Source of the DNA: Mucilaginibacter sp. UBA5151
GTDB lineage: Bacteria; Bacteroidota; Bacteroidia; Sphingobacteriales; Sphingobacteriaceae
Direction: 5' to 3'
Length of the DNA stretch: 64,000 bases
NCBI GenBank assembly: GCA_002413785.1
Contig: DHXR01000082.1
Coordinates: 129,360-193,359, forward strand
In this document: in pieces, positions 63,269 to 64,000 of the stretch
Layout of the letters: the number at the start of each line of letters is the position of its first letter
Position numbering within the stretch: position 1 is the stretch's first letter
Position numbers and translations under genes: made by a program
Notes under the pieces: model-generated
Database searches by the model: none
What the model was told of the DNA's origin: nothing
What the model saw: only the letters and a program-made list of their open reading frames with translations

Positions 63269-64000
63269 ATGAGTAAGGAAGGCAAAAGCAAGCAGAACGG
63301 AAGGCCAAAAATATTTGTTTTAGATACCTCGGTGATCTTATACGATCATAACGCCTTTGAAAATTTCCAGGAACACGATGTAGCCATACCCATCCAGGTA
63401 CTGGAAGAGCTTGATAATATGAAAAGCGGCAACGATACCCGCAATTTCGAAGCCCGCAGCTTTATCAGGCTGATGGATGATCTTTCGCATAACCATCTCA
63501 TTAATGAATGGCGACCGTTAACCGGAACAAGCAAAGGGAATTTCAAGGTGATCATGGATACCAAATCCCTTGTCGCGGATGCCGAGGCTGTTTTTGGTTC
63601 GGATAAGGTAGATCACCGTATTTTAAACGCTGCTTTAGCTTTGCAGGAAGAAAACCCTGACAAAAAGATTGTACTGGTTTCAAAAGATATTTGCCTTCGT
63701 TTAAAAGCCAAAGCATTAAGCCTTCATTCGGAGGACTATGAAACAGGTAAAATTAAAAACCTTGATAAGTTATATACCGGCGAAACAACTTTGGATAAGG
63801 TACCAGAGAAGTTGATCAACCAGTTAAACAGGCAGGAAATATTATCCGGGGATAGTTTTGAGATGCAGCCGCATACCAGTAACCATTTCTATACTTTAAA
63901 CAGCAAGAAAGCATCCGTATCGGTATTTTATAATTCGCAAAAAGCCGAACTGGAAAAAGTAACCGAACAGCCCATATTTAATATTTTTCCCAGAAATATG
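63269..64000 (+). CDS. PIN-domain PhoH-family ATPase/ribonuclease (cut by window end)
   Basis: The ATG at 63269 opens a frame that stays open to the last base (244 codons). The first part is a PIN nuclease domain: KIFVLDTSVILYDHNAF with the first acidic residue, IPIQVLEELDNMKSGNDTRN with Glu and Asp, then FGSDKVDHRILNAALALQEE, and KIVLVSKDICLRLKAKAL. This is the N-terminal domain of the PhoH2/YlaK type, where a PhoH ATPase follows from about residue 260 onward (outside the window). Together they unwind and cleave RNA. It is distinct from the PIN-less PhoH at 29.7 kb. No start alternative is evident. Confidence 0.9.
   Translation, partial: MSKEGKSKQNGRPKIFVLDTSVILYDHNAFENFQEHDVAIPIQVLEELDNMKSGNDTRNFEARSFIRLMDDLSHNHLINEWRPLTGTSKGNFKVIMDTKSLVADAEAVFGSDKVDHRILNAALALQEENPDKKIVLVSKDICLRLKAKALSLHSEDYETGKIKNLDKLYTGETTLDKVPEKLINQLNRQEILSGDSFEMQPHTSNHFYTLNSKKASVSVFYNSQKAELEKVTEQPIFNIFPRNM

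Overview
The window looks like an ordinary chromosomal stretch from a Gram-negative Bacteroidota, most probably a Sphingobacteriaceae member such as Mucilaginibacter or Pedobacter. The reasons are a moderate G+C content, many short lipoproteins, porT-type outer-membrane barrels, a glycoside hydrolase cluster, KDO and LptD envelope genes, an oxidoreductive metY/metX route, and promoter-like TAnnTTTG boxes instead of Shine-Dalgarno-rich starts. No phage, conjugative element or CRISPR array is visible.

Layout. Positions 1-5400 hold a partly decayed polysaccharide-degradation patch: a TolC tail remnant, an outer-membrane barrel, a GH9 cellulase, a GH3 beta-glucosidase reduced to its C-terminal third, and a GH53 galactanase. 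From 5400 to 25300 come mostly housekeeping genes: nucleoside permease, bifunctional nuclease, etfAB, chromate transporter, dnaB, rlmB, manC, recQ, a CoiA-like protein, an OmpA/PD40 protein, queE, folD and lepA. From 25300 to 28800 is a looser accessory patch: an orphan HicB-like protein, a four-copy palindromic array, a glycoside hydrolase lipoprotein and an ABC exporter tail remnant. From 28800 to 43500 are core genes (SAM hydrolase, phoH, purC, STAS, rnz, kdsA, kdsD, binding protein, mlaD, amidase, lptD, cinA, E2 acyltransferase). From 43600 to 46440 lie a GT87 protein and an IS200-type transposase embedded in arrays of six different small palindromes. From 46440 to 50660 is a methionine operon (metY-metX-hom) read leftward behind a promoter, a SAM-I riboswitch and a 37-codon ORF ending in a Met/Cys run. 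From 50700 to 64000 are an ABC importer, cytochrome c plus PQQ-type dehydrogenase, an M16 protease pair, guaB, a sugar kinase/permease pair, a candidate structured RNA and a truncated PIN-PhoH gene.

Functional links. The met genes turn homoserine into O-acetylhomoserine and then homocysteine and appear to be controlled by SAM and possibly by Cys/Met supply. kdsA, kdsD, lptD, mlaD and the amidase serve the outer membrane and cell wall. etfA/etfB form one electron carrier. The ROK kinase and FHS permease probably import and phosphorylate one sugar.

The most distinctive non-coding feature is the richness of palindromes between genes. At least four separate architectures recur: arrays of 13-bp and 20-bp palindromes around the transposase, a 42-bp-period palindromic array, a long GTCTGAACC hairpin family, and about a dozen long inverted repeats each built from a locus-specific reiterated 6-9 bp word. 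The points most worth following are the riboswitch-linked Cys-rich leader ORF and the unassigned structured RNA near 62.9-63.2 kb.
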